A DNA stretch of 64,000 bases from an uncultured Campylobacterales bacterium. GTDB taxonomy: Bacteria > Campylobacterota > Campylobacteria > Campylobacterales > Arcobacteraceae. Location: assembly GCA_947494995.1 (NCBI GenBank), contig CANLWY010000003.1, positions 186,001 through 250,000 of the forward strand. Reading direction: 5' to 3'. Below the pieces are notes generated by a model. That model saw only the letters and a program-made list of their open reading frames with translations, did no database searches and was not told the DNA's origin. The position numbers and the translations under genes are program-made. Positions 43,723 to 53,825 of this stretch are shown here, one piece after another (position 1 is the first letter of the stretch; each line of letters starts with the position of its first letter).

Positions 43723-44028
43723 CTATTTCACAACGTTATATTTTTGAGGAGTAACTTTTTTTTCTATTATAAATGCTCCAAAAGGTATTAGTGAAAGTAC
43801 AAAAAGTTGGAACATAAAACCTGTATCCCAAGACTCTTTTCTTTTTGTTTCAAATAGTGAAATCATAAAAATTATAAATAAAACTCCATGAGCCATACCA
43901 ACATATTTTACATAAATTGGATTATCCCCTAGGTATTTAATAGGCATTGCAATAAAAACTAAAATTAAATAAGACAGTCCTTCCATTGCTGAAATAACTC
44001 TAAATCTTCCTAATGCATTACTGAACAT
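43723..44028 (-). CDS. DUF3817 small membrane protein
   Basis: A 101-residue protein with three membrane helices and the DUF3817 signature near the N-terminus (GRFRVISAMEGLSYLILVF) and GMAHGVLFIIF in the middle. Function of the family is unknown. AAGGAAAAAG precedes ATG 44028. It is convergent with the channel gene; the 30-base gap allows no large terminator. Confidence 0.8.
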   Translation of the reverse strand: MFSNALGRFRVISAMEGLSYLILVFIAMPIKYLGDNPIYVKYVGMAHGVLFIIFMISLFETKRKESWDTGFMFQLFVLSLIPFGAFIIEKKVTPQKYNVVK

Positions 44029-44092
44029 TCTTTTTCCTTAAAAATTTTGTGAAATTATAGTCTATTTTATTTATAGTTTCATTAGATAAAAA

Positions 44093-44118
44093 TTTTAATA
44101 TTATATAGAATATTAAAA
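44093..44118 (-). terminator. Terminator downstream of a sensor kinase gene
   Basis: TTTTAATATT / AATATTAAAA, ten-base perfect arms with a six-base loop, followed on the minus strand by TTTTTA. It ends the minus-strand kinase transcript that stops at 44173. Confidence 0.6.
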
Positions 44119-44172
44119 TGATTTTTTTTAGCTAGTTAGACTAGATCTGAAATTAAAATTTATTTAATGCTC

Positions 44173-45711
44173 TTATGCTTTAAATGAGATAATAAATTCT
44201 ACACCTTTATTTTCTTCACTATTACACTCAATAGTCCCTTGTAAAGTTGTAGTAATTATATTGTAAATTATATTTAAGCCTAATCCTGTTCCACCTTCTT
44301 CCCTATTTGTAGTAAAGAAAGGGTCAAAGATTTTATTTAGATTTTCTTTTTTTATTCCTCTTCCAGAATCAGTATATATTAATCTGATTTTTTCATTTTC
44401 ATAGGTAATTTCTATATTGATTATGCCTTTCTCTTTTTCCTTAAAACCATGCCTAATAGAGTTTATTATTAGATTTGTAATAATTTGAGAGATGGAACCA
44501 GGATATGTTTCAATTACTATATCCTCATTGCTAACTATACTTATATCAATATTTGTTTTTTTTGTAATATTATTTAAACTAAATAAAACTTCTGAAATAT
44601 ACTCTTTTAGATTTACTTCTCTTTTAATATCACTTGTTTGGTCAACTGCAACTTGTTTAAAGCTTTTTACTAATTGCGCAGTTCTTTCAAGGTTCTTTTT
44701 AATTAATTGTGATAATTCATCTGTGTTTTCTAAGAATTTATTAAACTTTTCTTCTGTCATTTCTTCGTTTTTATAAGCATTATTAAGCTTTGAGGATTCT
44801 TCTATAAAGTGAGTTATACCTGTAAGTCCAATGCCAATAGGAGTATTGATTTCATGGGCAACTCCTGCAACTAGAGAGCCTAAAGATGCCATTTTTTCTG
44901 ATTCAATAAGTTTATCTTGAGTTGTCTTTAGGTTATAAACCATTGTTTGTAGTTCTTCATTTGAGTCTTCTAATTCTTCGTTTGCTCTTTTTAGTTCTAC
45001 TGTTCTATTTTCAACTTTTTTTTCAAGATTTTTATTTAATAAATCAAGTTTTTGAGATTGTTTTTCATTTACTTCTATTCTATCTTTCAAGGATGTTCTC
45101 ATAATTTCAAACTTATTTGATAATTGACCAATTTCATCGTTTGATTGAATAATAATCTTTTGAGATAAATCACCAGAAGAGATTTTATCAGCAGCATTTG
45201 TTAATAAAGCAAGTGACTCTGTAAATTTTTTTATAAAAATATATAGTGTAATTAATAGAATTAAAATTAGAAGAATAGAGAAAAGTAAAATACTGTTTCT
45301 ATACTCATCTATATGTTCATTAACAAATTTTTTTGTATAAAATATATTAAGGGTACCTAGACTTTGTTCATTATAAATTAGTTGAATTTCACTTTTTAGG
45401 ATATCAGGTGTTTTAATGTATTTTTTATCTAAAGTAATATTTACTATATCACTTTTATCTTTTAATTCAATTTTAACAATCTCTTTGTCTGTATATATAG
45501 ATTTTATAATTATGTCTAATGTCTCTTTGTTAAATTCAAATAAAAGTGCAGAAACTGAAGAGAGATAGACCTTTTCATTATATTCTATTTTTTCTGTTAG
45601 ATTTTTTTCAGTTCTTTGTTTCTCTTTTTCAATTATTGTTGAAGCATAAATTATAAAAGATATGATAATTGTAATAAATAAAATTAACAATATCTTAAAA
45701 AAAAGTCTCAT
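44173..45711 (-). CDS. Sensor histidine kinase with HAMP domain
   Basis: A 512-residue kinase: helix at about 5-25, a short extracytoplasmic sensor (about 27-137), a second helix (ILLFSILLILILLITLYIFI, about 139-158), HAMP, a coiled coil, then the GHKL core. The phospho-acceptor His286 lies in GVAHEINTPIG; N-box NLIINSIRHGF, DSGRGI and GLGLNIIYNI are intact. Its last roughly 250 residues are almost identical to those of the next kinase, also at DNA level. No response regulator overlaps it; the REC-HD-GYP protein two genes upstream is the nearest candidate partner. Confidence 0.87.
   Translation of the reverse strand: MRLFFKILLILFITIIISFIIYASTIIEKEKQRTEKNLTEKIEYNEKVYLSSVSALLFEFNKETLDIIIKSIYTDKEIVKIELKDKSDIVNITLDKKYIKTPDILKSEIQLIYNEQSLGTLNIFYTKKFVNEHIDEYRNSILLFSILLILILLITLYIFIKKFTESLALLTNAADKISSGDLSQKIIIQSNDEIGQLSNKFEIMRTSLKDRIEVNEKQSQKLDLLNKNLEKKVENRTVELKRANEELEDSNEELQTMVYNLKTTQDKLIESEKMASLGSLVAGVAHEINTPIGIGLTGITHFIEESSKLNNAYKNEEMTEEKFNKFLENTDELSQLIKKNLERTAQLVKSFKQVAVDQTSDIKREVNLKEYISEVLFSLNNITKKTNIDISIVSNEDIVIETYPGSISQIITNLIINSIRHGFKEKEKGIINIEITYENEKIRLIYTDSGRGIKKENLNKIFDPFFTTNREEGGTGLGLNIIYNIITTTLQGTIECNSEENKGVEFIISFKA
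44183..44940 (-). repeat. Direct repeat copy 1: duplicated kinase core
   Basis: This stretch matches 45823-46580 at an offset of 1640 bases, with long identical runs broken by a cluster of differences around 44510-44560 and scattered ones near 44765-44820. It covers the H-box to C-terminus of two adjacent kinase genes. Confidence 0.8.
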
Positions 45712-45800
45712 ATACTACCTTTTATAAAAACATATGTAATATTATCTTACATATTCACTCTTAATTTCCTTAAAGATTATTTAGTATTAGTTGCTTATAG

Positions 45801-48176
45801 TTATGATAAGTTTTTTGCATTGAATGAGATAATAAATTCTACACCTTTATTTTCTTCACTATTACACTCAATAGTCCCTTGTAAAGTTGTAGTAATTATA
45901 TTGTAAATTATATTTAAGCCTAATCCTGTTCCACCTTCTTCCCTATTTGTAGTAAAGAAAGGGTCAAAGATTTTATTTAGATTTTCTTTTTTTATTCCTC
46001 TTCCAGAATCAGTATATATTAATCTGATTTTTTCATTTTCATAGGTAATTTCTATATTGATTATGCCTTTCTCTTTTTCCTTAAAACCATGCCTAATAGA
46101 GTTTATTATTAGATTTGTAATAATTTGAGAGATAGAACCAGGATATGTTTCAATTTTTATATTATCATTACCCATTACATTTATATCAATATTAGTTTTT
46201 TTAGTAATATTATTTAAACTAAATAAAACTTCTGAAATATACTCTTTTAGATTTACTTCTCTTTTAATATCACTTGTTTGGTCAACTGCAACTTGTTTAA
46301 AGCTTTTTACTAATTGCGCAGTTCTTTCAAGGTTCTTTTTAATTAATTGTGATAATTCATCTGTGTTTTCTAAGAATTTATTAAACTTTTCTTCTGTCAT
46401 TTCTTCATTTTTATAATCATTATTAAGTGTTGAAGACTCTTCTATAAAGTGTGTAATTCCAGTAAGTCCAATGCCAATAGGAGTATTGATTTCATGGGCA
46501 ACTCCTGCAACTAGAGAGCCTAAAGATGCCATTTTTTCTGATTCAATAAGTTTATCTTGAGTTGTCTTTAGATTATGAATCATCGTTTGAAGTTCTTCAT
46601 TTGAGTCTTCTAACTCTTCATTTGTTCTTTTAAGTTCAATTGTTCGTAATTTCACTTCTTCTTCAAGATTTCTATTTAATTCTTCTAAATCATTTGATAC
46701 TTTTTTAAGTTCAGTAATATCAAAAATCACTCCAATTATACCAACGACTTCCCCTTCATCAAAAAAGACATTTTTATATAATATTGCATCCATAGATACT
46801 CTATCTTCAAATTCATAACTAGTTTCAAATTTTTGTAATGATTGATTTTTCAATAGCTTATCATCCATTTTTGTAAAGAAATCAGCATTCTTTTTAGAGA
46901 ATAAGTTATATGTAGTATTACCTATAATTTCTTTACTTTTTTTATTAATCAATTTTTCAAATGCTTTATTACAGCCTATAAAAACTTTTTCTTTATTTTT
47001 ATAATATATTGGAGTGTTTACATTATCAATTAATTCTTGTTGAAATTTTAGTTGTTTTTTTATCCTTATCTCTGCTTTTTTTCTTTTTGTTATATTTATT
47101 AAAAGAAGGATAATAAAGATAATTAGTATTATAAATATGACTATTATAGATATTATTTCTGTTTTGTAGTTTTCATAAAAAGATATTTTTTTATTTATGA
47201 TATAACTATTTTTTGGAATAAGTTTTTCATTTATTTTATATCTTTTAATTTGTTTATAGTCAAACATATAGTTATTTGGGCTTTTATATTGATTTGGAAT
47301 ATCTTTTATATTTGTACCTTCAAGAATTTTTTTTGCTTTTTTTGCAGCACTGATTCCTTGAAAATATGCACTAATTAAATAACCTCCAATTATTCCATTG
47401 TCTAAGTTAAAATCCCATAGTCCATAAAGAGGAGCCATTGAGTTTTTACTTATCATCCTTGAAATATCATAATATGTAAAAAAATTGCCATCTTTATCTC
47501 TGAAATATATTGTTAACAAAATAACACTATCTTTAGGTAGGTTTTTTACAAAAGATTTTAAATCATTATAGTTTTTATCATCAATAATCTCAAATTCAAT
47601 ATTTTTATTTTTATAATTTTTAATTACTCTTCTAGCTTCTTGCTTTATAGTTTCACCTGTAGTAGTAGTCTCTATAATAGTATATATTTTTTTTACATTT
47701 GGGTGTAGTTTTATGATTAAGTCATAATTTTCTTTTATGTCCGATTGTTCATTTATACCAATGAAATTATTTAAATGTTCAATATCTTCTTTTTTTAAAT
47801 AGTTTATGCCAGATATTATAATAGGAACATCCGAAAATAGACTATCTTTATATTTTTTTAAAAAATTAAAAGCATGATGATCAGAAGCAATTATTAAATC
47901 AAGATTCATTATTTGATATTTATTAGAGTAAAGATTAAAAAGATTTTCAAAATGTCTTTTATCTACAAATCTTTTTGTATCCATATATTCATAATAAAAC
48001 TCATATTGTTTATCTTCATTTGTTAAAATAGAGTTTATTCCTTTATTTATATCCGTAGACCATTTTAAAGATTGATGGTATGAATGAAGTATTAATATCT
48101 TTTTTTTATCTTTTGCAAAAAGATATAAATTAAAAAATAAAAAGAATATAACAAAGATTTTTAATACTCTATACAT
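45801..48176 (-). CDS. Hybrid sensor kinase with ABC-type substrate-binding sensor, PAS and GHKL core
   Basis: A 791-residue kinase. Signal/anchor helix at the N-terminus, then an extracytoplasmic substrate-binding-like domain (PF04392-like: ILILHSYHQSLKWSTDINKGI, VPIIISGINYL), a membrane helix near 362-382 (IIVIFIILIIFIILLLI), a PAS domain (YYKNKEKVFIGCNKAFE), coiled coil and kinase core with His561 in GVAHEINTPIG. It probably senses a periplasmic small ligand directly. ATG 48176 is chosen at the signal sequence; the frame open from 48221 would overlap the upstream regulator gene. Its kinase core is nearly identical to that of the 44173-45711 gene. Confidence 0.87.
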   Translation of the reverse strand: MYRVLKIFVIFFLFFNLYLFAKDKKKILILHSYHQSLKWSTDINKGINSILTNEDKQYEFYYEYMDTKRFVDKRHFENLFNLYSNKYQIMNLDLIIASDHHAFNFLKKYKDSLFSDVPIIISGINYLKKEDIEHLNNFIGINEQSDIKENYDLIIKLHPNVKKIYTIIETTTTGETIKQEARRVIKNYKNKNIEFEIIDDKNYNDLKSFVKNLPKDSVILLTIYFRDKDGNFFTYYDISRMISKNSMAPLYGLWDFNLDNGIIGGYLISAYFQGISAAKKAKKILEGTNIKDIPNQYKSPNNYMFDYKQIKRYKINEKLIPKNSYIINKKISFYENYKTEIISIIVIFIILIIFIILLLINITKRKKAEIRIKKQLKFQQELIDNVNTPIYYKNKEKVFIGCNKAFEKLINKKSKEIIGNTTYNLFSKKNADFFTKMDDKLLKNQSLQKFETSYEFEDRVSMDAILYKNVFFDEGEVVGIIGVIFDITELKKVSNDLEELNRNLEEEVKLRTIELKRTNEELEDSNEELQTMIHNLKTTQDKLIESEKMASLGSLVAGVAHEINTPIGIGLTGITHFIEESSTLNNDYKNEEMTEEKFNKFLENTDELSQLIKKNLERTAQLVKSFKQVAVDQTSDIKREVNLKEYISEVLFSLNNITKKTNIDINVMGNDNIKIETYPGSISQIITNLIINSIRHGFKEKEKGIINIEITYENEKIRLIYTDSGRGIKKENLNKIFDPFFTTNREEGGTGLGLNIIYNIITTTLQGTIECNSEENKGVEFIISFNAKNLS
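45823..46580 (-). repeat. Direct repeat copy 2: duplicated kinase core
   Basis: Partner of 44183-44940. Bases 45823-46120 appear identical to copy 1 over long runs, differences concentrate at 46150-46205, and identity resumes, a mosaic pattern suggesting gene conversion. Confidence 0.8.
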
Positions 48177-48177
48177 T

Positions 48178-49692
48178 TTAATATTTATCTTGAATCTCAA
48201 TATATGAATCAAAGTTCTCAATCATTTTTTCAACTAGATTTGGATCAAATTGCGTTCCTGACATTTCAGTTATATAGTTTTTGATATCTTCTGCAACCCA
48301 AGCATCTTTATAACAACGTTTATTTGCAAGTGCATCAAGAACATCTACAATTGCAGTTATTCTTCCATATATTGATATCTCTTCCCCTTTTAATCCTCTT
48401 GGATAACCTGTGCCATCCCATTTTTCATGATGTTCATATGCAACAGTAGCAGCTATATTTAGAGTCTCTTTTTGAGTGTCTTTTAAAATGTTATATCCAA
48501 TAGTTGTATGCTCTTTCATCTCTTCAAACTCTTCTTTTGTAAGCTTACCTGGTTTCAATAAAATTGCATCAGAAATTCCAATTTTACCTACATCATGCAT
48601 TGGAGAAACAATTTTCAATGTTTTTGCTTGTTCTTCATCTAGTTCAATATGTTTAGCCAAAAGATATGACATTTCAGCAACTCTTTTAATGTGATTTGGA
48701 TCATCAACATATCTTTTTTCTACAACTTGTCCTAACACTTCTATTAGTTTTTTTTGTGTTGTAAACATCTCTTCATTTAATTTTAAATTGTTTAATGAAA
48801 TAGTTGTATGTTTAAAAAATACTTCTATTAGGTTTTTGTCTATTTGTTTTAATTTTTCATAGTTTGAGATGTATATTATATTTGAACGATTAGGTTCTAA
48901 TTCTAAATATCCTAAACAAATATTATCTTTAAAGATACTCTTTCCTGTTTTTATAGCTTGAGCAATTAAGTTTTGTATATCTTCACTAAGCTGTTCAAAT
49001 TTATCAATACCTTCAAATGTACCAGCACTATTAATAATAGAGAACTCTTCATTATCCTTTTGAATTGTAAGACTATCAATATGTTCAACTAAGACTGCAT
49101 CATGGTTTAGTTTTAAAAGGGAAATAATTTGGGTTAATATTCCTTGGGTAAAAAGTTTACTTGAAGAGTCATCAAAAAGATTTTCTGAAGCATCAATTAT
49201 TTGTTGAAGACCTCTTTTACTTGCTTCAAGAGATTTTAGTGTTTTATATGATCTTAATGCTGTAATAATAGTTGTAATAAGTTTTTTAGAAGTAAGTTCT
49301 GTTTTCTCTTTATAATCATTTATTGAATAGTTCACTACAACATCACTTTCAGGAGCTGATCCAGGTTGTCCTGTTCTTAAAATAATTTGAATAAAGTTGT
49401 TTTTTAATTCTTCTCTAATTCTTTTTGCAACTTTTAATCCGCTATCATCACTATCCATTACTACGTCTAATAAAATCATTGCTATATCTTTATTCTCTTT
49501 TAGAGTTGTAATAGTGTCTTCTTCATTATATGTACTAATAAACTCAATACCTTTACCTTTATATTCAAACTCTTTTAATACAGTTTTTGTAAGAGTATGT
49601 ACATCTTGTTCATCATCAGCTATAAGTACTTTCCATTTGTTATTACTAATATTTTTATCTTTTTTATTTTTAAAAAAATTCATATTTGCCAT
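48178..49692 (-). CDS. Response regulator with DUF3369 and HD-GYP c-di-GMP phosphodiesterase domains
   Basis: A 504-residue regulator. REC domain at about 20-150 with acidic pair Asp26/Asp27 and phospho-acceptor Asp76 (ILLDVVMD); DUF3369 in the middle (about 170-310); HD-GYP at about 320-500 with HDVGKIGI, HHEKWDGTGYPRGLKGEEI and ALANKRCYKDAW, all catalytic residues present. It should break down c-di-GMP when phosphorylated by a neighbouring kinase. It overlaps the upstream kinase gene by 13 bases and is followed within one base by the next kinase gene, so one of these two is its likely partner. It is the only REC protein in the window against five kinases. Confidence 0.92.
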   Translation of the reverse strand: MANMNFFKNKKDKNISNNKWKVLIADDEQDVHTLTKTVLKEFEYKGKGIEFISTYNEEDTITTLKENKDIAMILLDVVMDSDDSGLKVAKRIREELKNNFIQIILRTGQPGSAPESDVVVNYSINDYKEKTELTSKKLITTIITALRSYKTLKSLEASKRGLQQIIDASENLFDDSSSKLFTQGILTQIISLLKLNHDAVLVEHIDSLTIQKDNEEFSIINSAGTFEGIDKFEQLSEDIQNLIAQAIKTGKSIFKDNICLGYLELEPNRSNIIYISNYEKLKQIDKNLIEVFFKHTTISLNNLKLNEEMFTTQKKLIEVLGQVVEKRYVDDPNHIKRVAEMSYLLAKHIELDEEQAKTLKIVSPMHDVGKIGISDAILLKPGKLTKEEFEEMKEHTTIGYNILKDTQKETLNIAATVAYEHHEKWDGTGYPRGLKGEEISIYGRITAIVDVLDALANKRCYKDAWVAEDIKNYITEMSGTQFDPNLVEKMIENFDSYIEIQDKY

Positions 49693-51602
49693 AAAGTTTC
49701 CTTTTCTATTTTGTCATTCTTTTCATTTTCTTGGAATAAAATAATAAACTCTACACCATTATTCTTTTCACTATTACATTTTATTGTACCATGTAGAGTA
49801 TTTGATATGATATTGTATATGATATTTAATCCAAGTCCTGTTCCACCTTTTTCTCTGTTTGTAGTGAAAAAAGGATCAAATATTTTTGGTAGAATATCTT
49901 TTTCTATCCCTTTCCCACTATCTTTATAAACTAATCGTATTATTTGCTCTTCTTGTGTTGCAAAGATTGTTATTGTTCCTTCTTGATTTTTCTCAAAACC
50001 ATGTCTTATTGAATTAATTATTAAGTTTGTAATAATTTGAGAAATTGCACCTGGATAAGTATTTATATTTATATTCTCTTCACATAGATTTTCTATTTTT
50101 AACTTAGTTTTTTTAGTAATGTTATTTATACTAAAGAGTATTTCATCTATATAAGCTTTTAACTCTATCTTTCTTATCTCTTCACTCGATTGATCAAATG
50201 ATATTTTTTTGAAGTTTTTAATAAGTTGCGCTGTTTTTTGTAAGTTTGAGTTAATTAAGAGTGCAACCTCTTTTGCAGTGGAAATGTAGGTTTCAAATTC
50301 ATCTTGCGACATATTCTGTTTTTCATAATCTTCATTTATTTTTTTTGTTAGTTCTAAGAAGTGAGTTATTCCTGTAAGTCCAATTCCTACAGGAGTATTT
50401 ATTTCATGAGCTATTCCAGATACAAGAACTCCTAAACTTGACATTTTTTCTGCTTCAATAAGTTTATTTTGTGTAATTTTTAGATTTCTTATTGCTGCTT
50501 CAAGCTCTTCTTTTTGTGCTTGCTCTTTTGTAAAGTTTCTTCCTACTCCTAATACCCCTAAAATAGTACCTTCTTGATCTTTTACAACAGTTTTAATTGT
50601 TTGAGTATACTCCTCATGACCGTCAGATGCAAAAGGTATAATCTCATAATTCATTAAAGGAGTATTTGCTTTCATAGCTTTATTATCATGCATTCTAAAA
50701 AAGTCTGCAAGTTTCTTTTCTACAAAATGATAATCAGTCTTTCCAACTATTTCTTCTCTACTTGCTCCATAGAATTCCGTAAATCTTTTATTACAATGTA
50801 AAAAGATTCCTTCTTCATCTTTCATCCATACTAAATCAGGAATAGCATTTACCAAGGTTTCAAACATATTTGTTTGTTCAACTAACTCTTTTGTTCTTTG
50901 TGTTACTTGAACTTCAAGCTTTTTATTAAAATCTCTCATCTTATGGTTTTGAGAATCAATTGTTTGGATTCTCTCTTTTAAAGTATTTCTCATAATATCA
51001 AACTGTTTTGCAAGTTCTCCAATCTCATCATCAGTTTTTATAGGAATATCTTTTTCTAAATCTCCATTAGCTATTTTAGTAGCTTGAATACGTAGTTGTG
51101 AAATAGGAGTTAGAAGTTTTTTCATAAAAAAGTATAAGGCTAAAGATACAAAAATAGTTGCAATAAGATAGAAAATAGCAATTTGTAAGAATGCATTTGA
51201 GATCTCATTTTCAATAGCTTTTTTTGAATAGTATACAGTTATAATTCCAATTTTTTTATTTTCATAAATTACATTTGTTACTTTTGATATATGAGCATTT
51301 TTTTCAATTTTTTTATTTCCTAGGTCTATATTAATATTTCCATTAGTTTCTTTAAGATGGATATAGACTATTTCTGGAGTATTTAAAAAAAAGTTTAAAT
51401 TTCTTTTGAGTTTTGATATATCTTTTTCATATAAAGGAGTAGGGGTAACCTTTTTTAAAATATGATGAATATTTTCAGTTTTTTTATTTAATTTTTCTGT
51501 GGAACTTTTTTCAATACCCGAGGTGTAGTAAAATGCAAAGATAATGTTTACAAAAAGATAAATGAATATTACTATAAAAATAATTTTTGCTTTAAGTTTC
51601 AT
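49680..51602 (-). CDS. Sensor histidine kinase with HAMP and PAS domains
   Basis: A 640-residue kinase: N-terminal helix (about 5-24), extracytoplasmic sensor to about 138, second helix (IAIFYLIATIFVSLALYFF), HAMP, coiled coil, a PAS domain with PDLVWMKDEEGIFLHCNKRF and a PAC-like end (TILGVLGVGRNFT), then GHKL core with His399 in GIAHEINTPVG, NLIINSIRHGF and GLGLNIIYNI. Immediately upstream of, and overlapping, the REC-HD-GYP gene, which makes that protein its most likely phosphate acceptor. Confidence 0.88.
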   Translation of the reverse strand: MKLKAKIIFIVIFIYLFVNIIFAFYYTSGIEKSSTEKLNKKTENIHHILKKVTPTPLYEKDISKLKRNLNFFLNTPEIVYIHLKETNGNINIDLGNKKIEKNAHISKVTNVIYENKKIGIITVYYSKKAIENEISNAFLQIAIFYLIATIFVSLALYFFMKKLLTPISQLRIQATKIANGDLEKDIPIKTDDEIGELAKQFDIMRNTLKERIQTIDSQNHKMRDFNKKLEVQVTQRTKELVEQTNMFETLVNAIPDLVWMKDEEGIFLHCNKRFTEFYGASREEIVGKTDYHFVEKKLADFFRMHDNKAMKANTPLMNYEIIPFASDGHEEYTQTIKTVVKDQEGTILGVLGVGRNFTKEQAQKEELEAAIRNLKITQNKLIEAEKMSSLGVLVSGIAHEINTPVGIGLTGITHFLELTKKINEDYEKQNMSQDEFETYISTAKEVALLINSNLQKTAQLIKNFKKISFDQSSEEIRKIELKAYIDEILFSINNITKKTKLKIENLCEENININTYPGAISQIITNLIINSIRHGFEKNQEGTITIFATQEEQIIRLVYKDSGKGIEKDILPKIFDPFFTTNREKGGTGLGLNIIYNIISNTLHGTIKCNSEKNNGVEFIILFQENEKNDKIEKETLWQI

Positions 51603-51659
51603 AGTCTTTTAGTTCCTTTTATTTATTTTAACATAATACATAATAAAATAAAAATTATT

Positions 51660-53678
51660 TTAAATGTTTTTTGGTATTTCAATAAGAAATGTAACTCCCT
51701 CTTTTTTATCTTTAGAAAGTTTAATTTTTCCATTTAACTTTTCAGTTACAATTTTCTTTATAATATGAAGTCCTAGTCCTGTTCCACCGTTCCCTTTTTT
51801 TGTTGTAAAGTATTCTCTAAAAATTTCATCTTGAATATCTTCTGGTATACCTTTGCCATTATCAGAATAACAGATTTTTACAAAATTATCTTTTTCATTA
51901 ATACTTATATTTATTATTCCTTTTTTGTCTTTTTCAAAACCATGCATTATTGAGTTATTTATAAGATTGGTAAAAATTTGAAAAATATAATTTGGATAAG
52001 AGTTAAGTATTATCTCTTTTTCAATCTTTATATTTATCTCTAAGTCTAGTTTTTTTGTTTTACTTTTAAGTGCTAAAAGAATTTCATTTAAGTAGCTATT
52101 TAGTTTAAACTTTTTTTTCTCTTCTAGGGCTTGGTCAACTGCAATATCTTTAAAATTTTTTACTTGTTTTACACAATTTTCTAAGTTGATTTCAATGATT
52201 CTTGATAACTCTTTTAAATCACTTATACATGATTTAAAATCATCTTCCGTCATATTATTAGCTAAATATAATTTTTCAGTTTTTTTAGTTATCTCTGCTA
52301 TATGTGAGTTTGAAGTTATACTTATACCTAAGGGAGTGTTGATTTCATGAGTTATTGAAGACACAAGTTCACCCAATGTTGCCATTTTTTGAGATAGAAT
52401 TAAATCTTTTTTTGTTTTACTTAAATCTTTTATTGTATCTTGGAGTTTTTGATTTATACTTTCTAACTCTTTTGTTCTTTCAAGAACTTTAGTTTCAAGA
52501 TTTTCATTTAAAGTTTTTAATTGTGCAGTTTGTTTTTTTACTGTATTTTTATATCCCAAAAATCTTTTTTTAATTATATTTGTAAAATATATTGAAGCAA
52601 TAATAAAAATACTAAATAGTAATAAACTAAATAATATTATTTGCATTAATTGAGTATTATTGTTTTTTATTAAAGTCACTCTTTTTTTGTTTATTTCATC
52701 TTCAAGGTCATTAATATATACTCCTGCACCAATTGTCCATCCCCAGGGGCTATACTTCTTTACATAAGAGATTTTATTTGTAATTTTATTTGTACTTGGA
52801 TTTGTATTTTTATATGTGGTATAACTAGCTTCTTTGTTTGCTAAGTCAATTAATTTTTTTATACGATTAATTCTATCTTTATCATTTTCTTTTAGACTCA
52901 TTCCTAGATATTTTCTATTGATATGTGCTAATGTTGTACCTTTATTATCAAGAATAAAAATATAACCATTTTTACCAAACTTAATTTTATTAATCTTTTG
53001 AAGAAGCTCTTTTTGTAGGGATTCTTCAAAATCTGCTACATATTCTCCTGTCCCAATATACCAATTATATGGTTCAAAAAGTTTTGCAAAACCTATTTTT
53101 TCAAACTCTTCTTTTTTATTTTTTGGTTTTGTCCACCACCAAGTAAGAAATCCTTCTTTGTTTTTAACTACTATATCTCTTAGTTCTTGTGCTATATATG
53201 TGCCTTTTTTATCTTGAATATTCCAAAGTGAAGTACCTTCAAGTTTAGGTAGGACAGGATGCATGATATTTGTGCCATTAAGTTCATATATAAAAAAATA
53301 ACCTCTTTCATTGTTAAAACGTATTTTTCTAAGTGCATTAGAAACAAGCTTTTTAACTTCATCTTTTGATTTATCTAAATTATTTTCATATATAGATTGA
53401 ACAATTGCATAGGCTTCATAAACTCTTTGTTTTAGATTTGCTTTGATTTTACTTCTAGTTTGAACATTATCTAAATCAATATAGTTATATGCTCGTTCAA
53501 CTTCTCTTTTTATAAGATGTTTTTTTTCACTTATCAGTTCTTGTTCAATCTCTTTAATAAATCTATCAAAGTTTTTATTTGTAATACTGATAATAAGATA
53601 TGTAGTAATAATAGTAATAAAAATAATTAGAGATGGTGCAAGTTTTATAAGATTTAAAATTTTATTTTCATTAGACAT
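51660..53678 (-). CDS. Double-Cache sensor histidine kinase
   Basis: A 672-residue kinase. After an N-terminal helix (about 13-33) there are two Cache repeats: RGYFFIYELNGTNIMHP with WYIGTGEYVADFE, then GYIFILDNKGTTLAHIN with WGWTIGAGVYINDLEDE. The helix MQIILFSLLLFSIFIIASIYF (about 342-362) leads into a coiled coil and the kinase core (SITHEINTPLGI, NLINNSIMHGF, GLGLHIIKKI). Cache sensors of this kind bind small organic acids or amino acids outside the membrane. First gene of the minus-strand signalling block; AAAGGA precedes ATG 53678. Confidence 0.88.
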   Translation of the reverse strand: MSNENKILNLIKLAPSLIIFITIITTYLIISITNKNFDRFIKEIEQELISEKKHLIKREVERAYNYIDLDNVQTRSKIKANLKQRVYEAYAIVQSIYENNLDKSKDEVKKLVSNALRKIRFNNERGYFFIYELNGTNIMHPVLPKLEGTSLWNIQDKKGTYIAQELRDIVVKNKEGFLTWWWTKPKNKKEEFEKIGFAKLFEPYNWYIGTGEYVADFEESLQKELLQKINKIKFGKNGYIFILDNKGTTLAHINRKYLGMSLKENDKDRINRIKKLIDLANKEASYTTYKNTNPSTNKITNKISYVKKYSPWGWTIGAGVYINDLEDEINKKRVTLIKNNNTQLMQIILFSLLLFSIFIIASIYFTNIIKKRFLGYKNTVKKQTAQLKTLNENLETKVLERTKELESINQKLQDTIKDLSKTKKDLILSQKMATLGELVSSITHEINTPLGISITSNSHIAEITKKTEKLYLANNMTEDDFKSCISDLKELSRIIEINLENCVKQVKNFKDIAVDQALEEKKKFKLNSYLNEILLALKSKTKKLDLEINIKIEKEIILNSYPNYIFQIFTNLINNSIMHGFEKDKKGIINISINEKDNFVKICYSDNGKGIPEDIQDEIFREYFTTKKGNGGTGLGLHIIKKIVTEKLNGKIKLSKDKKEGVTFLIEIPKNI

Positions 53679-53825
53679 GCAAAATCCTTTAAATAAGGGA
53701 AAATATATATTTTAATTATAAAGTAACATTGTTTAAAAGTGATATAACCACTAAATAAATTATAAGAATAGTTTATTAAATAAAACTTGTGTAATTAAAT
53801 TATATAAAATATAACAAAAAAACTT

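Noticed and set aside
45801-46580. Kinase-core repeat as an assembly artefact
   Set aside because: The copies differ at many clustered positions and belong to genes with unrelated sensor halves, so a collapsed or duplicated contig is unlikely.
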